From: Ectocarpus siliculosus
Taxonomy: Eukaryota; Sar; Phaeophyceae; Ectocarpales; Ectocarpaceae
Length of the DNA stretch: 64,000 bases
NCBI GenBank assembly: GCA_000310025.1
Contig: FN649743.1
Location: forward strand, 3,271,903-3,335,902
Direction of reading: 5' to 3'
The translations under genes were made by a program, and so were the position numbers. A model generated the notes under the pieces. The model was given only the letters and a program-made list of their open reading frames with translations, did not search any database and had not been told where the DNA came from. Of this stretch, positions 1 to 11,171 are shown one piece after another (within the stretch, counting starts at the first letter, position 1; each line of letters opens with the position of its first letter).

Positions 1-2046
1 GTGAAGGCACATGGGAAATCTTTCCCGGCCGTCGAATTGGAAGCTGCGCTCATTCTACAACATTTCTCTTCGCGCAATTCATATCACAGGTCGTTGTTTA
101 TATCGATGGATGCTTGGCCGTATGCATGCTCAGGGCTAGGGATTTTTCAGGAGGCCTTTATGACCCAAAGTGCCGACCTTGAGCCACAAGCGAGAGGGGC
201 GTTATTGGTTGTTGCTGAGGTATTCTGAAGCTTTTACTTCAGCTTCTCAGACCAATGTCCGTGGAAGCTTTATTCGATTCCCCCGCCCCTTGCCCGACCC
301 AGCCCGAAATTCTGATTTCGAGCTACAATGCAACTCTCACGGACTCCCGAGTATGGTTCGATGCGGAATCGCAGATCATCATCACTCTCTTGAGTGCGAG
401 GAGCTTCCGCCTCCTGTGGCCGACGAGTCGGCCTTGTCTGTGCCGCACCTCGAACGGGGCGGTTGAACAGACGAAGAAGGTTCGTCCGGGTGCATTGAAA
501 TTGTTATTTTTTTTCTTGTGAGTGAGCGGGGCTTTCCCTCTTTGCCACCTTGATGGTTTTTTATCAGTGGGTTCAATTCCCGTAAAGGATTTAATTTTAG
601 TCAGGCTGCTGTTTTCATGCACCCTAGCGGGCATCTCGGAGGTACGCGGTCTCTCTATCAGGTAGTGTTGGACACCCTCAATGGCAGCAACAATCAACCA
701 TCGTTGCTCTCGTTCATTAGCATGCATGTCCGGAGTATATCTACATCGCATAGTCTATATGCCGGCCTATTTTTGTGGGTCTTCCATGCGCGTGGTCTAT
801 CTCGGTTTTTTGTGTGGTCGCTTTGAATTGATCAATGAGCAGTGAGTGTTTTCGGACCGCATATGAAGCAGGGTTTCCGGACCGCATGTCAACTACCGCG
901 ATCGCTGCCCGTGGTCTTGCTGCAGTACATGGTTCGGTGGTGTGGTGTGCATCTATGCGGCTACACAGGTCTACGTCGAACGTTGACAAGTTGACAAGTT
1001 GTGCAACTGCCGTCCCTCTTTACGTTGACAGGTTGACTGTTACCGGTCTCTCCGTCCATGCTCATAATGTCATCGGTGTGTGCCGTAACTGCGAGAGAGC
1101 CGCAAGGCAAAAACTGAGGACGCGTTCCATGTCATCAAACACATTACAGTTAGTTGGGCCACCTCTCTACCGCGGAGGAAGTGCGTACTACATACATGTT
1201 AGGTCTTCGCCCATAACTCTCCAATGTCCTCTCTCTGTCCCTCCCATTGCCGGCTCTTGGAATACTTCCTTCTGTAGTAATTTTGTTTTCAAGAGTCCGC
1301 GAAGCGTATTCATACGCTGAGCGTATGTCTCCGGGGTTTATTGCGATTGCCGCCCTTCCTTGCCGGTGCCGATTTTTCGGGAGTACATGAGATGGCCTCG
1401 AGGGACATTGCTCGCTGACATAAGAAGCAGTTCATGTGGATACACTCGACCCCACGACGCTGTACTCGCAGACCTACTGTGGCTTTATCTCGAAAGGGAA
1501 GTCTTTCCGTTTTGTACTTATGTTTCCTAATCGAGTACTGAAGAAAGTGTGGGAGACCTATCCATACACTATCCATGAGATCCTTCGCCGTGCGCAAAAG
1601 GGTACGCATATTTTGCGCGGTATCTTTGACTTCTCTTGGAATGTGTCTTCGGTGTAGCGTGCAGCTGATGGGTTGTTGTTGGTTGTCTTCACATTAAAAA
1701 AACGGTCTCCGCGCTCAGTGCCTTACATTGTCCGTACTGACTGGTCCAACTGACGCGGGACGGCTTCCTCCGAGGTCACAAGCCAACTGCCCACATAGAG
1801 GGGGTACACGTAGGGTTAGGGTTAGGGTTAGGTGTATAATCGGCGAAAATATTCTCTTTGGCCCACATTCTTGCTGTTGCAACCTCAACGATTGAAACCA
1901 ATCCCGTCTTTCTCTAGGCTTGGCACGCCCTTTTACTCTTGCACATGCTCTCACAACTATGTACAACGTCCACCTATGTATACTTCATCATTCAACTTTT
2001 CCCTCTTGGTCTTCATGCTTGTCTCTGCACCTCTGTCCCTTGGCCT

Positions 2047-2048
<2 letters not shown>
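1..2048. other. No recognisable gene; non-coding or unassigned
   Basis: I see no exon with convincing splice sites here. Open frames are short and overlap on both strands. The stretch holds a short telomere-like run near 1812-1832 (three TTAGGG units in a row) and leads into a long (TC)n run. It could be intergenic, or contain early introns of the gene whose first visible exons lie at 2169-2524. Confidence 0.5.
1812..1832 (+). repeat. Interstitial telomere-like repeat (TTAGGG)3
   Basis: The sequence reads GGGTTAGGGTTAGGGTTAGG without interruption. Short internal runs of this kind are common in many genomes. A second degenerate run in the opposite orientation lies at 24901-24948. Confidence 0.7.

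Positions 2049-2125
<77 letters not shown>
2049..2125 (+). repeat. (TC)n microsatellite, 77 bases
   Basis: This is a perfect TC dinucleotide run. It explains the long Ser-Leu and Arg-Glu open frames around it, which are artefacts of the repeat. Confidence 0.95.
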
Positions 2126-2128
<3 letters not shown>

Positions 2129-2168
2129 GCTCGGAACATTAGGGCGCGATTTCCCGTCCCAACTTCAG

Positions 2169-5100
2169 TAACCGGCGCGTTTACTCACGAGCTGAACCTG
2201 TGCACCAAGGCTCCATTGAGCGGCCTGCTGACGCTGATCCTGAGTAGGACTTCTGAGGACGCAGTAAGCCGAAGCATGCGAAATAATCTCGATCGTGCAG
2301 TACACTCGGTGTATCTTCATCCATTTCGTCATTTTGCCGATGTTCTGATTGAGACACTGTCATTCAGTTGTGATCCAATCTCACTAGTGGTGGTAGTTTT
2401 GTTGTAGAGCCAGCTGCAACACCCATACTCTTACAACAGCTGCAGCAAAGTCCTGAAGGAGGAGCGGAGGATTAAGACCCTGCTGGCCGGAAAGGGCCGG
2501 CCGGAATGGGTCAACATGGAAACGGTGAGAACGAAAAGACACGAACTTGGAGTTGGGAACGGGAGCGTTAGTGCTTGGACGCTGAGACCGATAGTCAAAA
2601 CTGATTGGTGAATAGCTCTTGATCGGTTGGCTCGGGCTCCCACACAATCCTATATATGGATTCACTGTCATAAAAGTGAATATTTGACTGTTAAAACAGT
2701 GAATTGACTGTTATAACAGTCGGTTCACTCCTATATCAGTCGTCGTTATTTCACTGTTATGACAGTCAGTTCACTCACTTTCATAAGAGTCAGCTGACTC
2801 TTATGAAAGTGAGGTGTCAGTTCACACACTGTTATAACAGTCAGCTGACCCTTATGAAAGTGAGGTGGGTGCACATTACTAACAGTCAGTTTGGGGACTT
2901 TTATAAAAGTGAAACGACTGTCGGCTGACCCTTATGAAAGTGAGGTGTCAGTTTTCCTCTCCTCGTCGACTCCTTGACTAGTTTCGGCACATGGACTGCT
3001 CACGTCCCGTCGTGTCCCCGCGTCCGTCGAATTTTGTTTGGTTGCAACACAGCTTAGGGTTGGAATGAGACCCTGGATACGGGCGTTCGTGACAGAAGTG
3101 TGGTCGGAGGAGGATCGCGATCCCAACCTCTTGCCCTTCAGTGTCAACAACATGAAGATGTGAGTGATGAGGTAGCCGGTGGGCACGAACGCATGCCTTT
3201 AATTGGCGCAGGGTCAAATCGCCCGTTTGAATTGGCCCACATTGCGTTGATTTGTTGTATTTTGGGCGACGCATGGCTACATCCTGGTTGCCGCTTGGCG
3301 TACATGTGTTCGTTCGAAGGCTAGGAGCAAGCTAAAAGCGATCAAGAAGCACGCCACAAACTCTGCCGCCTCCGCTGCTATTCAGGTGCGACCCCCCTCA
3401 CACTCACACGTTTTCTTGTAGCAGCCGTGTGTTTCTTGTCTGACCGTGCTTGGATAGGTTGTGGTTCTTGTCTGGCCGTGCTTGGATGGGTTGGGTGTTG
3501 CACGTTGTGGTTCCGCGTCAAACCTACTCGTCCTTTCCACCATTCTGTCCTCTCCCAGTATTTTTCGCAAGGTTTCTTTTTGCCCGTCCTTCCAGGCGCC
3601 GACATGTACTAATGTAATACTCCGTATAATTTTTTTTCGTCGGTTGCGTCGCTTCCAGCAAGCGAAAGAATTCCACGAGGCACGAGAGGAGAAGAAGACG
3701 GAACGGAAGAACGTTGCAGCGGGAAGCACCGGCGCTGAGGCCACGGCGCGGGCTTCGACGACGAGTGGGTCAGGGAGCGGGGGCGTGCCGGATCACGAGG
3801 TGGGTTCCCCGCAGTGTTTCCCCTCAGTTTTTTTGGTCGACAGACACTAGGGTCAATCTTTGTGCAGCTCTCCTTTGTGCTCGTTGTGGAGCTGCGTGTG
3901 CGCGTTGATGGAAATGCTAACTACGCCCCCACACGTCATTCTCCATTCTCGCTTCCGCGAAAGATGTACCATCTTCCGCAATACTTCCACACTCCATGTG
4001 TACCATCATCATGCACGCATTATTCTAACCTACAGTACGCGACAAATGTCCCACTTTTATCGTCGGCGCTTGTCCCATGCACGGGTGTAGAGGATCTTGA
4101 ACTTTTCAAAATAGAGAAATTGCTGTTGCGAAAGCGTATCGAAGAGTAAAGTAAAAAAATATATTGCGTATGTTCGGGCCGACGTACCCCCCTGGTTCAC
4201 TTGTTTGAAAAATATTTGCACGCTGTGCGCGACGCTGCTCTGTCGCAGCTTGCCGAAATTCGTTTGCTCCAGGCCCGACTCAAGGCGGCCCAGCACGCGG
4301 CCAAGATCAGTCGACTAGAGCGCGCAGTGGACGGCGGTGGAGATGGCATCTCTGCCAACGGCAATCACAATCACGCCGCCTCCACGAGGGAGTCGTCGGC
4401 TGGAGACGCCCAGGGTGCAAGCGGTGAGAGACTAGGTCTTCAATATAGATGGGCCGCCATCCTCAGTGCCCTAGAACACGCGCTACGCTAATCATTACAT
4501 GGTGGTTCGTTTGTTCGCCGTGTGATATGAGCAGTATCCAGATCCACCGCGTTAGTTTGTTTTCTTAGTCATTGGGAAACCTCGCTTTGGGCACCGGCGT
4601 CGGTGCGGGCCCCGGCCCTGCATGGGCTCCCGCCATGTTTGGTCCACCGATTGTAACAGCCGTCCCTTTTGATGGGTTTCGTTTGTTTGGTTGCGTGGGA
4701 ATGTTAGGGTCCGTAGGTGTCGAACCTTTACCTTTATATGTTTTCGTGCGGTCAGGCGTTGACTTTGCGTCGGAAGGACAGCTATAGTCATGACACTAGA
4801 CACCTTAAATCACTTGACCAGACCACATTTCCCACTGCTTGCGATTGCCCTTCTTGTCGGCTTTGAGACCTTTATAATAGTATTAATATTCATGACAATA
4901 GACTTATGCGCCAATCCTTACCTCTATATTGTTCTCCAACTTGCATTGATTCTCCAACTCGCAGGGGCAGACGCCAACATGGAGGAGGAGTGCCGCGGCG
5001 AGGGCGGCGGCGACGACGATGACGACGACGACGACGACCCCCCACTGCGCAAGTTTGCCTCCAGTGTGTCCGCGTTGAGGAAAGACGGCGGCAGCAGGAT

Positions 5101-5307
5101 GACCTACGGCAAGGTGTCGATCGAGAGCATGCGGTGCTGGAAGGAGTGCTACGACGATCTTCAAGGAACCCGCACTGCTGGTCGTGCCCAGCTCACCGCG
5201 ATTATGGACGGCTCTACGTCGAGGACGAAGGGGGCAGATGGTCAGAAGGTCACGAAGAAGGTTACTGCCCCGTTGGTTCCCGGCTGCACCATGTCGACCG
5301 CCGGAAG
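2169..5307 (+). CDS. Multi-exon gene, acidic/coiled-coil protein of unknown function (partial)
   Basis: I do not recognise the family. Five consecutive exons join in phase: 2446-2524, 3053-3159, 3325-3385, 3659-3799 and 4249-4423, continuing into 4965-5307. All introns are GT-AG with pyrimidine-rich acceptors. The product starts with a basic stretch (SKVLKEERRIKTLLAGKGRP), then EWVNMETLRVGMRPWIRAF and EEDRDPNLLPFSVNNMKM. A Lys/Ala/Glu-rich helical region follows (AIQQAKEFHEAREEKKTERK and LAEIRLLQARLKAAQHAAKI), likely a coiled coil. After this come a run of nine Asp and a region with several Cys and basic residues. An exon at 2169-2263 with a good acceptor and donor (encoding FTHELNLCTKAPLSGLL) may be upstream, but its end phase does not fit the 2446 exon, so an exon may be missing. 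The last exon ends in phase 2 at 5307, so the gene continues; a phase-matching candidate lies at 6486. The exon chain is well supported. The start, end and function are unknown. Confidence 0.6.
2661..2950. repeat. Array of 14-base palindromes, copy A
   Basis: About a dozen units of the form ACTNTTATNANAGT lie here, many of them perfect or near-perfect palindromes such as ACTGTTATAACAGT and ACTTTTATAAAAGT. Spacers of a few bases often read TCAC or GTCA. The array lies in the intron between the exons at 2446-2524 and 3053-3159. It explains the repetitive open frame at 2704-2928. A related array is at 9040-9650. Confidence 0.85.
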
Positions 5308-5834
5308 GTGAGCAACGGGTTGGGCGAATATGTTGTTGGGAAGTAACCTTGTGGTAGGTGTATCCCTGGATGTGGCAAGCACTGTGTAGAGACAGTGTGC
5401 AAAGGCTCACAGAGTGACTGTTAAGTACACTTGTTGAAATACCAGATTGATGGTTGAAAGTGGCGCTTAGTTGGCCAAAAGGTAAGGAAAGAGGAAAGAG
5501 AGAGGAGTGATCGAGTGGGGGCGAGCACCACGGGGGGCGAGCGTCCAAGCTATCACGGAAAGATGCACACACACGGGACATTGCAATATCCCGGTCACGC
5601 TAGCAGGTGGTTAATCCGACCTCTAGGAACAACGCAAGAATATCCTAACGGACAATGGTCTCTCCCAAATCATCCGATAATTCTCCTGAGGTGGATACCT
5701 ACGTGCTGTGTTTACAGTAGTCCAAATACTAATGACTGACATTGAATTACCAACACATGTAACGTACAGACAACTGCTTTGTTTCAGAGCCCCCAGTCTA
5801 CTACCCTTCTCCATCACACATTAATGAAGCGTAA
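5308..5834. other. Intronic or intergenic; nothing recognised
   Basis: This begins with a good donor (GTGAGC) after the exon ending at 5307. I find no further coding signal before the dispersed element at 5835. Confidence 0.4.
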
Positions 5835-6456
5835 CCCCCCCGGTGTTTGCCATCGGGGTTGGGTTTTCGTCGCTTGGCAACGACGTTGTAAAACAAGCCG
5901 CCCCCCCGGTGTTTGCCATCGGGGTTTGGGTTTTCGTCGCTTGGCAACGACGTTGTAAAACAAGCCAATTCACTTCGTGAACTTGGCAACCAAGGTTACC
6001 GCTTTTTTTTGTTACTTTTTTTTTTTACCTCGTTTTTTTTTTTGGCGGTAACCATAGTGGTGGTCGAGTAGATCATGTTGTGCGGGGTCGAGAAACCTCA
6101 CTCCGCGCAAGGGGGATGATCGCACCACGTTGTGTAAAATGGTCAAGCTTCCTCGAGGCAGTTACACAGTGCTTACAACTGTCTCTGGAAGTGAAAGCAC
6201 CAGAAAATATATTAAGTCATACGTAGCTGTCATCCGTACGCAAGGAGTAAGCACAAGATGCCGAACACCCTTAGCAGGATGCAGCTCACCCTTCATGCGA
6301 CTCGCGAAATACCTCGCGGCGCTTCGCGCTTGGTGATGTGAGAGCCTGGTCCGGTGAGAACCCGGCGTGCTCCGTCCCGGCTTTGTAGGGATGCGAGGTC
6401 AATGGTCTAACGACTACGGCATGCACGACTATGAGTACCCCCCCCCCCCCCCCCCC
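5835..6456 (+). mobile_element. Dispersed non-coding element, copy 1
   Basis: About 600 bases match, in reverse orientation, the copies at 50554-51180 and 51629-52259. Shared landmarks are two direct units of about 65 bases at the left end, each containing the imperfect hairpin CGTCGCTTGGCAACGACG. These are followed by a poly-T stretch flanked by GGTTACCGC and GCGGTAACC, and then a segment ending GACTATGAGTAC plus a run of C. Both ends are C- or G-homopolymers. I see no coding capacity, so it is non-autonomous. The class is unknown; it has neither obvious long terminal inverted repeats nor a poly-A tail. Confidence 0.8.
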
Positions 6457-6485
6457 ATCGCGAACACCTGAAGTGCTTTGATCAG

Positions 6486-6618
6486 GTGGCTCACAATCCT
6501 CTCGGCGATCAATGTTTGCCACAAGAAATCCTGCTGCACGAAGGATTCCACGATCGAGCACGCTTTACTGAAGCATCCCATCCCCAAGGCCCAGAAGCCC
6601 CCCCCCCTCCCGGCAAGT
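6486..6618. CDS. Candidate exon, strand uncertain
   Basis: Two readings compete. On the + strand, acceptor TTTGATCAG precedes G6486, and the frame through HKKSCCTKDSTIEHALLKHP to the donor GTAAGA after AGT matches the phase-2 end of the exon at 5307. On the - strand, a well-formed acceptor (pyrimidine tract, then GCTTCAG) opens an exon encoding KACSIVESFVQQDFLW and continuing to a CAG/GTGTTC donor. Both have similar third-position GC. Either way the dispersed element stops about 30 bases from the splice site. Transcript data would decide between them. Confidence 0.3.
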
Positions 6619-6988
6619 GTAAGACGGGCGGCGCCAAGAAGCGGAAGACGGGCAAGAGTTTTTTTTTTTTTTTGTTTGCCCTTTAGCCTAAGCCTAGCGA
6701 TATCGTCGGCATATTCGTTGTGACTTGGAGAATTGTAGCGGCATGTTCGTGTTGCAGGCTGGCCTCCTCTAGACTCGGCGCCAATCAATGGCGCGGGAGG
6801 GGGGCGGAAGGAAATAGCTAGGGAAGAGAGCAAACGAGAAGAGGCCGACCGTGTCGCACGGCATGTTGTGGATTGAAGCTGATTAGTTTTTTTTTTTTTT
6901 TTTTTTTTTTCCCCCCCCCCCCCCCTTGCCGTCGCGTTTACACTGTCTTCGTGGATATTCTGGCCCCTGTGCGAGGTGGTGTTCTCGT

Positions 6989-7038
6989 CTTTTATTTTAT
7001 TTTATTTTATTTTATTTTATTTTATTTTATTTTATTTT
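6989..7038 (+). repeat. (TTTTA)n microsatellite
   Basis: About ten TTTTA units, ending in TTTTG. Confidence 0.9.
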
Positions 7039-7310
7039 GTTTTTTTGACACTTTTATTTTCTTTGATTTTACCTCACATACATAGCGTGTAGAGGGCTAA
7101 TAAATATTTTTGCTCCTGATTGTATTTTGTTCTTGTATTTTACCGCTCTGCTGACGCTTGGGGTCCATTTCATTTTGGTATACCTTTTCTAGGTATGTTA
7201 ACCTGTGACCACGGAAATTGACCGAGTCAAGTGTTGGATTAGTACGGAGATTTTCAGACGGAAAGAGGTCCTGGATAGAGAGACCGGGATGGTTTTTTTT
7301 TATGTTAAGA

Positions 7311-7311
<1 letters not shown>

Positions 7312-7347
<36 letters not shown>
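7312..7347 (+). repeat. (AAC)n microsatellite
   Basis: Twelve AAC/CAA units. These produce a poly-Cys shadow frame on the other strand. Confidence 0.9.
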
Positions 7348-7348
<1 letters not shown>

Positions 7349-9039
7349 TTCGTGTTGACTTGAAGGTTTTTGGTAGCAGCGTGTGATGCGCATTCGCGAT
7401 GAGAATATCACGTGAGGCTTAGGAGATCTAAGGGCTCAGTGGTTGGGCTTTCGTAGTGATGTCTTGTGCGGGTGTGTGGGGAGCAGGTGCTACATTTCGA
7501 TTGTGCCCAAATCGTTGCGAGCTTGCTTTTATGTGCAACAGCAGGGGGGCGGGCTGTTTGCATATTGTTTTGTTTTTCTGTTTGATTCTTCACCAACGGC
7601 AGAAACTTCTCCAACGGTAGAAACACGGATGTCGTGTAGGCGAGTGCGCTCTCTATCGTTTAGTTGATGTCGGATAATTTATTTGGAGGAAGGATCCGAC
7701 GTGTCGTAGTGATTGTACTCGTGGTTCGTGCCCTCGTGCTTCCGAATGGTGATTTCGGCTGGTCGGTTGTGGGGATTGTATTTTTTCCGCTTGATTTCGG
7801 CTATCTTTCTTGTCATGTGTGGGTTGTTTTTTTTCGGGGGAACGTAACATGTCGTATCGTGCGCGGTGATGATCAAGCGACGTTCAGAATGGAGATGCCT
7901 GAAGTCGTTAGTCGGCTATCGTAGCGATGCGATACTATCGTGCTTCATGCACTTATATTTGGAGGTTTGTGTTACTTGTATTTTGGGACATTGAAAGAAC
8001 ACCGTGTGTCGTGCGATCTGCGGTTAAAGTCAGTGAGGCTCAGAATGGAGGTGCATGAGATCATTGACTGGCTGTCGTAGAATGTGTGTTATCATTATGT
8101 TCACAAGGAAGGGCGGTTTCTTTTGTGTTGGCGTACTGCATACAAGTATCATATGTCATGCCCCTTGTAGCAGTACGATCTTTTCATGTTTGGCGTTGAC
8201 AAGGTGTTGAATTGCCTTAGGATAACGGCAGATGTCTGCACTATATATGGTCTGCTCCCGTTTTCTAGTGGCTTTATTAAAATCCCACGGAGCGGGGGGG
8301 GCGATGTATTGAGAATTACTGATGTAAATGCAACGACAGTTGCAAGCGTCATTTTTGTGTTGGGTTTTTGGACGTTATTCTGTCTTTGCAGTCCTGGGTA
8401 TTTCTGGATGTTGTATTGAGGGAAGGATTTGGTATGTGCTGATTCCTAAATGGTTGGGGCCTATGTGCTTTCCGAATAATGATTATGTGATTATGTGCTG
8501 ACCAAGAGGTTGAAAGGTACGGTGTTGTTTGAGGTTGTTGATTCTGATTTGATGACGCGTTTCCGGTATTGTCCGTTGTTCTGCAAGACGCAACGCTGAT
8601 GTAATGATGAATCTTGTTGGATATTTTTCCAAGAATATTTCTGTTTTTTTGACGGATTGAGTTTTCTCAAGGGGGTAAGGTAAGTAGGCTCTGACGTATG
8701 AGGTATATCTTTGATGGTATATTTTTGTATGTTTCAAGTTGCCGTTCCTGGAACGGTACATCATGTGATTCGCTTGGACGACAGTACCTTTATCCAAACA
8801 GGGGGCTGTTTGTGGTACGTGGGTAAAGATACTGGTCTGGGATGGATTTCGGGGATACGCAGTTGGGGTAGTGGTATGACCATCTGGTATTGTGGGGACC
8901 CTTTCACCCTCGCAGAGACCACAATAACACGAGAGCAAAAACAACTTCAAATGGTGCCTTCGGAGATTGTCGGCAGCGAGCTAAGCATTAGCCCTAGCGC
9001 CAGCACACAAGCAAAACTTTCATCAAAGGACACGCAGTC

Positions 9040-9650
9040 AACCCTATGTTCATATGACGTCACTTGCGTAAAGGTGGCGAAAGTCACGAACGTGATATGT
9101 ACCGTGCACTGATCATGCACTTTAATGAAAGTGACGAAATCGTTCGTCACTTGTCTTAACTTTCGTAAAAGTGACGAAAGTCACGCACGTGATATGTACC
9201 GTGCACTGATCATGCACTTTAATGAAAGTAAAGAATTCGTTCGTCGCTTGTCTTCACTTTCGTAAAAGTGACGAAAGTCACGGACGTGATAGTATCGTGG
9301 ACTAGTTCTGCACTTTTATGAAAGTGACTTGCACGTCACTTTCAAAAAAGTATCATTCACTTTCATACCGTGAAATGACTCCCGTAATAGTGATTTAACT
9401 GTTGTAGGAGTGTCTGTGAAAGTGCGTGTGGCTTCCACTCTCATTGTGGGAGGGAGTGACGTTTAATACAGTCAATATCATTTTTGAAAAAGTGACTATC
9501 ACTTTTATACAAGTGACGTCACTCTTATGAAAGTCTCTATCGCTGTTATAAGAGTGCTCCTCACTTTCATAAGAGTGCTCCTCACCGTTGTAAGAGTTAC
9601 AGTTCACTGTAATAACACTGAATTTGACTGTGATAACAGTGAATCCATTT
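9040..9650. repeat. Array of 14-base palindromes, copy B
   Basis: This is the same family as 2661-2950 but longer and more diverged. Units include ACTTTCGTAAAAGT, ACTTTTATGAAAGT, ACTCTTATGAAAGT and ACTGTTATAAGAGT variants, usually flanked by TCAC or GTGA. Two units of about 100 bases (around 9055-9150 and 9165-9265) are near-identical direct repeats. They contain CGTGATATGTACCGTGCACT. Confidence 0.85.
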
Positions 9651-11171
9651 ACACGATAATGTGGGAAGCCCGGTTGGCTCTCGTTCGTTTTATCCGCTCG
9701 TGTCTCGTCGAGTCATCGTGTCGCTCGTAGTGCCTGTTTGCACGTCGTGTGCGGGTTTGTCGCTTTAATAATGATGCCGAAAAGGTCTTGACAATAGTTC
9801 TAGCATGCTAACGTCCGCGCACTCTTCGTCGCACGTCTGCGCACTCTATCGCTCTTCGTCGCGCGTCCTCTGTGAACCAATGCTCTCTTGCCATCTTTGC
9901 GGGTGGCCCAGGAATTTCTCAACATGCTAGAGGTGACACTGAGCAAGCGAGTAGCCGAATATGCGGGGGTCCAGCACTAGCAGCACCCAAAGCGTCCATG
10001 TAGTGTCTCCGTTACCGAGATGGTGATAGTTCGGCTCGCGTACTATAGTTGTCGCCCGACCCTACGGTAACCACGATAGTTCACCCCGTTGAGATGAGCG
10101 AACAACCAAGACGAGATATTGAGCTGGAAAGGACAAGATATCGAGCTGTAGGTTACAGTTCAGGTGTTGGGGGGATAATACTGGCGCTCTGATCCTGATA
10201 GGGCATACGGTACACCTGACAATTCTTGGAGATTGGTCTCAGTCGCTCCAACCTCTACACCGTGATGATGGTATCTACCCTTGGTGAATGGCATTTCTAC
10301 CCAAAAAGAATGGCGTTGTTGACGAAGGAAGAACTGGTTCGGCACTAGTTTAAGGTGATGGACGCAAACGAAGAGTTCGACACACAAAATCCTGTTGTGT
10401 AATGATCCCGGCTTTTCCAGAGAGGAGAGACGGATACGACAGACTGAGCACACGTACAGGGTACAACCGTATCGCTGCGGAAGGTTACGACGATAAACAA
10501 ACGAAAATAATTCACGTGTCGCCGAAGGCGGAGTGGGGGGCACGCCAACAAGGGGAGATTGAATAATCTCTCTCCCACTTCGACGCAACGATTTACTCGG
10601 AGTATTGATTAATTATGTGCTTGCGGTCGGTCTCTTTTGAGTCCTTGCCACAAGACCAGGTGTTTGCCTTCCGCAGGAGGAAAGTTCAAGCTCCCCATGG
10701 TTTACCAACGCTTTTATATTTGGGGCCTACTGTTGGGCGGGCAGTAGTATTGCTTGTTGTCGGTAGTTGTGTGTTTGTATGCCCAAAGTATCAACACGCT
10801 TTGAAAAAGCTGCCTTCATCGTCCCAAAAATATACAAGTGAAATGATGGTCGTTTTACAACGTTCCGTGCCGTTCACCTACTCATAGTGAGAAAGGGCGG
10901 GTTGTCGGTTTCAATATGAAGTGCATTGCGATCTTCGGGTCTTACTCATCGCTAAGCTGTTGACAAAGCCGTGTCGATGGTAATGTGAACGCGGGTGGTG
11001 GTACTGACGTTGACAAGGGACCTTGCTTGGTGACACAGGCCACCTCGCACACGACCTCTCCCTAACTGTACCAATAGTTGACGAAGGATCGGAACGATGC
11101 TACGGGAAACTTAGCCTGTGTTGCGAATCGTTTCGTTTTCACTATTTCAATGTCGACCTGGGAAGATCCAG
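9651..11171. other. No assigned gene
   Basis: This would hold the upstream exons of the reductase at 11172, but I find no flavodoxin-like or FAD-domain coding signal. The longest open frame (142 residues, - strand, 10160-10588) has a CSVC motif but no recognisable domain and may be chance. Confidence 0.4.

Larger units (their letters stand above)
6660..9039. other. Gene-free stretch with simple repeats
   Basis: No convincing exons are present. The stretch contains poly-T (6660-6673), a T24/C15 run (6887-6925), a (TTTTA)n run (6989-7038) and an (AAC)n run (7312-7347). The T/C junction looks like a place where assembly could be unreliable. Open frames of 60-155 residues occur on both strands, but they lack splice sites or recognisable domains. 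Confidence 0.5.

Noticed and set aside
1957-2171. Ser-Leu and Arg-Glu repeat proteins
   Set aside because: They are translations of the (TC)n microsatellite.
6050-6110. tRNA-derived SINE promoter boxes in the dispersed element
   Set aside because: A TAGTGGTGGTCG stretch and a GGGTCGAGAAACC stretch vaguely resemble A and B boxes. The spacing is too short, and no tail or tRNA fold supports it.
10160-10588. 142-residue - strand open frame as a transposase fragment
   Set aside because: A single CxxC motif is not enough; no catalytic motif, inverted repeat or target duplication was seen.
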